The translations under genes were made by a program, and so were the position numbers. This document shows positions 60,636 to 64,000 of a DNA stretch of 64,000 nucleotides, piece by piece (position 1 is the stretch's first letter; each line of letters starts with the position of its first letter). This DNA comes from Spinacia oleracea (Eukaryota > Streptophyta > Magnoliopsida > Caryophyllales > Amaranthaceae): the NCBI RefSeq assembly GCF_020520425.1, contig NC_079492.1:142666361-142730360 (forward strand). The letters are read 5' to 3'. The notes beneath the pieces were generated by a model. The model saw only the letters and a program-made list of their open reading frames with translations, was not told where the DNA came from and ran no database searches.

Positions 60636-62312
60636 CTCCCTACCTACGCAATGAGTGTATTCAAGTTTCCATCTTCTTTTTGTGACGAGCTAAGATCCAT
60701 GGTATCCCAATTCTGGTGGGGGCAAAAGCAAGGGGAGAGAAAGATCCACTGGGTGGCTTGGAGGAAATTGTGCCGGCCGAAAAATGAAGGGGGCATTGGC
60801 TTTAGGGAGTTTAAGCTTTTTAATTGGGCACTGCTTGGTAAACAAGCATGGCGTCTAATGACAAAGCAAGGGAGTCTTGTTGAGCAGGTATTGAGGGCAA
60901 AGTACTACCCGGGTTCATCTTTTATAAAGGCTGATTTGGGTACATTGCCAAGTTATACTTGGAGAGGAATTTGGAAAGCTAAGTGGGTGGTCCGACGGGG
61001 GATGAGATGGAGAGTGGGCAGCGGGGAAGAGGTGCGTGTGTGGGCGGATCCGTGGATCCCTGGGACTCAATCGCGAAGGGTCATATCGCCAAGGGGAATC
61101 TCGCCGGCTGATCTGAGAGTGAGTGCACTCATTGACCCGATCGGTCGGTGTTGGAATAAGCAAGTAATTTCTCAGGTTTTGGTTCCCTTTGAGCAAGAAA
61201 GAGTGCTAAGCATCCCTCTAAGTAGCAGAATGCCGCCTGGCTGTCTTTGTTGGGACCTGGAGAAATCCGGCGAATACTCGGTCAAATCGGCTTATCGGGC
61301 TGTCTTCAACGATGAGTGGGTGAGAGATGAAGTTGCTGCAGCACATCCCAGGGACATTTGGAATCAGCTTTGGAAATTACAGGTTTTGCCAAGAGTGAAA
61401 CTCTTTGCCTGGAGAGCTTGCTTGAACGCGCTGCCAACCAGGGTGGGGATCAGCCACCGTATAGCTGGTTACGACCCAGGGTGTGGAGTTTGTGGTCGGG
61501 AGGAGGAGACTGTGATGCATGCCGTGAAGGAGTGTGCGCTGGCTAGGGCGATCTGGTGCAATTCGAAGTTCGAAAGTGTGGCTAACTGGAATTGCCGGTT
61601 GGTTATGGAGTGGTGGGAACGGTGCTTCGCTGAGCTCACCGGTGAGGAGATGGAGGATCTAATTATTTTGTGTTGGGCGATTTGGGGGGCTCGAAACAAG
61701 GTGGTTATGGCGGGGGAGGTGGTTGACCCTGTCAGTGTTCCCGTTTATACGGCCAAAACCAGCAACGAGGTGAGGGAGGAGGTTTGTGGGGGAAGACGGG
61801 GAGCGGCGAGTGGAGGGGCGAACTGGGCGGCGAGTTGGGTTTGCCCGGAGGATGGCTGGCACAAGATTAATGTGGATGCGGGTTTATTGGGAGAGGTGGG
61901 GTCGGGCCTGGGTGTCGTAGTGCGTGACAGCGTGGGGGTAATGAAGGGGTGCGCGGTGGTGCAAGGTCCGGAGCGGTGGGAGACGAAGGTGGCCGAGGCT
62001 AAAGCAGCTCTCCTTGGACTGGAGGTGGGGAAGGAATTGGGGCTGCGGAACATTGTCATTGAAAGAGATTGTCTGTCGTTGGTCCAAGCTGTTCAACGAG
62101 GTTCGCAGGGGCGCAGTAACTTTGATCTAGTACTAGATGATATCACTGATTTATTTTCCAGTTTTGATAATGTTAGTTTTTCTTTCGTCATACGTAGTGG
62201 AAACAAAGTAGCCCATATCCTAGCCCATCTTCAACCTTGGGAGTTTGGAAAAAGGATTTGGGTGCATAACTTTCCTTGTAATGTGTTTGCGGTAGCTACT
62301 GCTGAAATTTAA
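60636..62312 (+). pseudogene. LINE ORF2 C-terminal part: zf-RVT and RNase H
   Basis: An open frame extends from hAT sequence (ATG at 60516) through the LINE to the stop at 62310-62312; only 60636 onward is LINE-derived. Order: LPTYAMSVFKFPSSF (end of the reverse transcriptase region), GGIGFREFKLFNWALLGKQ, a zf-RVT region (LPRVKLFAWRACLNALPTR, then CGVCGREEETVMHAVKEC), and an RNase H domain with the expected acidic residues in NVDAG, AEAKAALLG and ERDCLSLV plus NKVAHILAH. No stop or frameshift interrupts this part, so the insertion looks fairly young. It lacks the endonuclease and most of the reverse transcriptase and cannot act alone. Confidence 0.9.
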
Positions 62313-62360
62313 TTGCTCTGCCCCTATGGGTTCTTTCAAAAAAAAAAAAGGTATCACGTT

Positions 62361-63264
62361 TGACTTTATATGGTCTATGAGACATACTCCGTATATTTAA
62401 CCATGGAATATCTTTAGTTAGGTATCAATAAAAGACATCATTTGACAATGTTCATTGTTGTGTATTGATTAAAAAATATGGTCGATTTTTTCTAAAAAAA
62501 AAATAATGACTTTAAAACGTCAAATATTGCACTAAATTTGAAGCAGGGGTAGTAATTGTTTAAAAATTTTAAGATAAGGAGAACACACTTTATCAGGACT
62601 GAAAGTCGTGAAAACTTGCATAAGTCAATTTGGTTAAGGTTGGCTAGTTTAATACTCATATACTTGCATTTGAGCTCGAGAAGACTTTCGAATTTGATTT
62701 ATTCAATACTTAACTCATGTTTGAAAATCATATACTCTCTTTTTGTGTTAAGACGACAACTTACATGTAAATTGGGGTTAATTTCCCGACAAAAAAAAAA
62801 GAATTTGGGTTAATTGTCCCATCATGAATGAGGAGAGACAGAATAACAAATATTACAAGTATATAAAATTGGTCTCTTGTTATTTTTTTATTAGGTGGTA
62901 AAATACAATTTCTATTTTTATAAGGTGATAAAAAATAATTTGTCAATTTTTTAAGGTGGTAAAAAAAACAATTAACCAAAAATATAAAATTTCAATAAAC
63001 TATTTGATTACTAAAATTCAAAATTTCTCCCTCCTTTTTCTTTGAGATGAAGAAAAAGGAAGAACCAAAGTACATGGAATAATCAACTCTTTGTTGTAGT
63101 AGCTATTGGATCTCCTCCTATCTTATTGAAAACTAATACTACAAAAGTAATACTATAAGAAGTCCTCTATGCAAATATTCACAAATTTGTAGTGCTAATA
63201 CTAATGTACTAGTTCTACTTAACTATACCGCTCTTTTCGAATTTTATGTCAAAGGACTCCATAG
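62361..63264. other. Intergenic / 3' flank of the last gene, no gene seen
   Basis: AT-rich spacer. A short TTTTATAAGGTGATAAAA-like motif recurs near 62890-62960. The part nearest 63264 is probably the 3' UTR of the gene at 63265. Confidence 0.5.
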
Positions 63265-63842
63265 CTAGGAAGAGCAATATTCAACCATAAGTTCATCAAT
63301 CAAATGTGCCATAACCTCATCTCCAAGCTTTGTTGCAACTTCTTCTGTTTCTAACGTCGTATCTCTAGGCCACCATCCTCCCTCTTCCATGTCCTTAATG
63401 TAGGCTTGCCTCTTATCCTTCACTTCCCACCCTAATATTAATGTGTCATAATGTCCGTTTATCCAACCCTCGGCTGCTTGTAACAAGGACTCATTTGCCT
63501 TTTGTGTTACATTTTCGCGAAAGAAATCTAGTAGTACATTTTCAAATAGCTCAAAGTTATAATTTTTGGATGGTATTCTTGACTTTGTAATGATAAGAAG
63601 TTGTTGCGCTTGTCTTTCAACTTCGCTTTCATGGCTTTCTTCTTCTTCCTCTTCGTCTTCTTCTTCATCTTCTTCGCTTTCACTAGACAGAATATAACTA
63701 GGTGTTGAGCAAGGTAGGATTGAATGTTTAGGTGATCGATCTTCTATCTTTTGTGAAGAGATTAGGCTTTCAAGATTAATGGGTTCTAGTCCTGCTAGAC
63801 ATTCAAATCTTCCAAGCTTTTCCATAAGCCTTTCTTTAGTCC
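63265..63842 (-). CDS. Last exon of an acidic plant protein, possibly DUF4378 type (partial)
   Basis: A 3'-terminal exon on the minus strand. A GATAG acceptor stands at 63843-63844 and the frame continues to a TAG at 63265-63267, about 192 codons. It begins TKERLMEKLGRFECLAGLEP. A strongly acidic stretch (SESEEDEEEDEEEEEESHES) follows in the middle, then a C-terminal region with NFELFENVLLDFFREN and GDEVMAHLIDELMVEYCSS. That C-terminal pattern resembles DUF4378 proteins of plants, a weak recognition from memory; function not known. Upstream exons lie beyond the right edge. The exon itself looks intact. Confidence 0.65.
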
Positions 63843-64000
63843 CTATCAACCAATAGAAGAATTTGAACTAAGTTAAAAAATTATTGTAATATTTAAGGAC
63901 AAATAAAAGGAAAAATATGCCTCAATGACACTAACTATAACTTACACAGGTGAAATTCACACCACAAACTTATACTTTGTGGGTGCGCTCCTCACCACAA

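Larger units (their letters stand above)
59990..62349 (+). mobile_element. 5'-truncated LINE with RNase H domain, interrupted by a hAT element
   Basis: The insertion is bounded by the 10-bp duplication GTATCACGTT (59980-59989 and 62351-62360) and ends in a 12-A tail at 62338-62349. Its first bases encode MIKAVAQSLPT. The same frame resumes after the hAT element with LPTYAMSVFKFPSSF, where the motif SLPTYAMSVF of plant LINE reverse transcriptases is expected. Most of ORF2 is missing through 5' truncation. Confidence 0.92.

Noticed and set aside
61469..62096. Minus-strand frames of 67-104 codons
   Set aside because: Antisense shadows of the LINE zf-RVT/RNase H frame.
1..64000. CRISPR arrays, bacterial operons, Shine-Dalgarno sites, integrons
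   Set aside because: Spliced plant genes and retroelements show that this is eukaryotic nuclear DNA; the repeats seen are satellites, LTR arrays or MITEs.

Overview
This is a nuclear window from a flowering plant. Genes have many AT-rich introns, and the intergenic DNA is packed with LINEs, LTR retrotransposons, hAT, CACTA and Stowaway-like elements. The repeat flavour (motifs such as ACGGAGTA, and LTRs carrying degenerate TTTCCG arrays) suggests the Amaranthaceae (spinach/beet side of Caryophyllales). That placement is inference, not something the sequence proves.

Two complete protein-coding genes and one partial gene can be modelled, all on the minus strand. (1) NRPD1, the largest subunit of RNA polymerase IV: 17 coding exons between 27808 and 12546 join in phase to 1472 codons. 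It has the N-terminal zinc motifs, the DFDGD metal-binding loop and a C-terminal DeCL domain. (2) NUP50, a nuclear-pore / Ran-binding protein: nine exons between 59544 and 51847 join to 441 codons. (3) The last exon of an unidentified acidic protein, possibly of the DUF4378 type, at 63265-63842; the rest lies outside the window.

Layout. 1-4373: minus-strand LTR retrotransposon, with internal leader, primer-binding site and 5' LTR. 4374-~11104: decayed L1-type LINE on the minus strand, cut at its 3' side by that LTR element. 11105-12300: intergenic DNA with a tRNA-derived SINE. ~12300-30070: NRPD1, whose introns hold two MITEs, an RTE-type LINE remnant and a tandem repeat array. 30070-51500: gene-poor, mobile-element-rich DNA. 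It contains several nested insertions whose order can be read from target-site duplications: a solo LTR inside a hAT element (35264-37248) and a CACTA element inside a SINE (38935-39384). It also holds a second LTR of the first family (42758-43912) and another solo LTR (49253-49716). 51560-59800: NUP50. 59990-62349: 5'-truncated RNase-H-bearing LINE interrupted by a 614-bp hAT element. 62350-64000: spacer and the partial third gene.

NRPD1 makes the precursor transcripts of 24-nt siRNAs that direct DNA methylation of transposons, so the only obvious regulator here acts on the kind of DNA that fills the window. The most unusual single signal is a 36-bp near-perfect foldback in the NRPD1 3' UTR (12370-12454), which pairs better in the NRPD1-sense RNA than in the antisense RNA. 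No CRISPR arrays, bacterial-type operons, rRNA genes or free-standing tRNA genes were seen.
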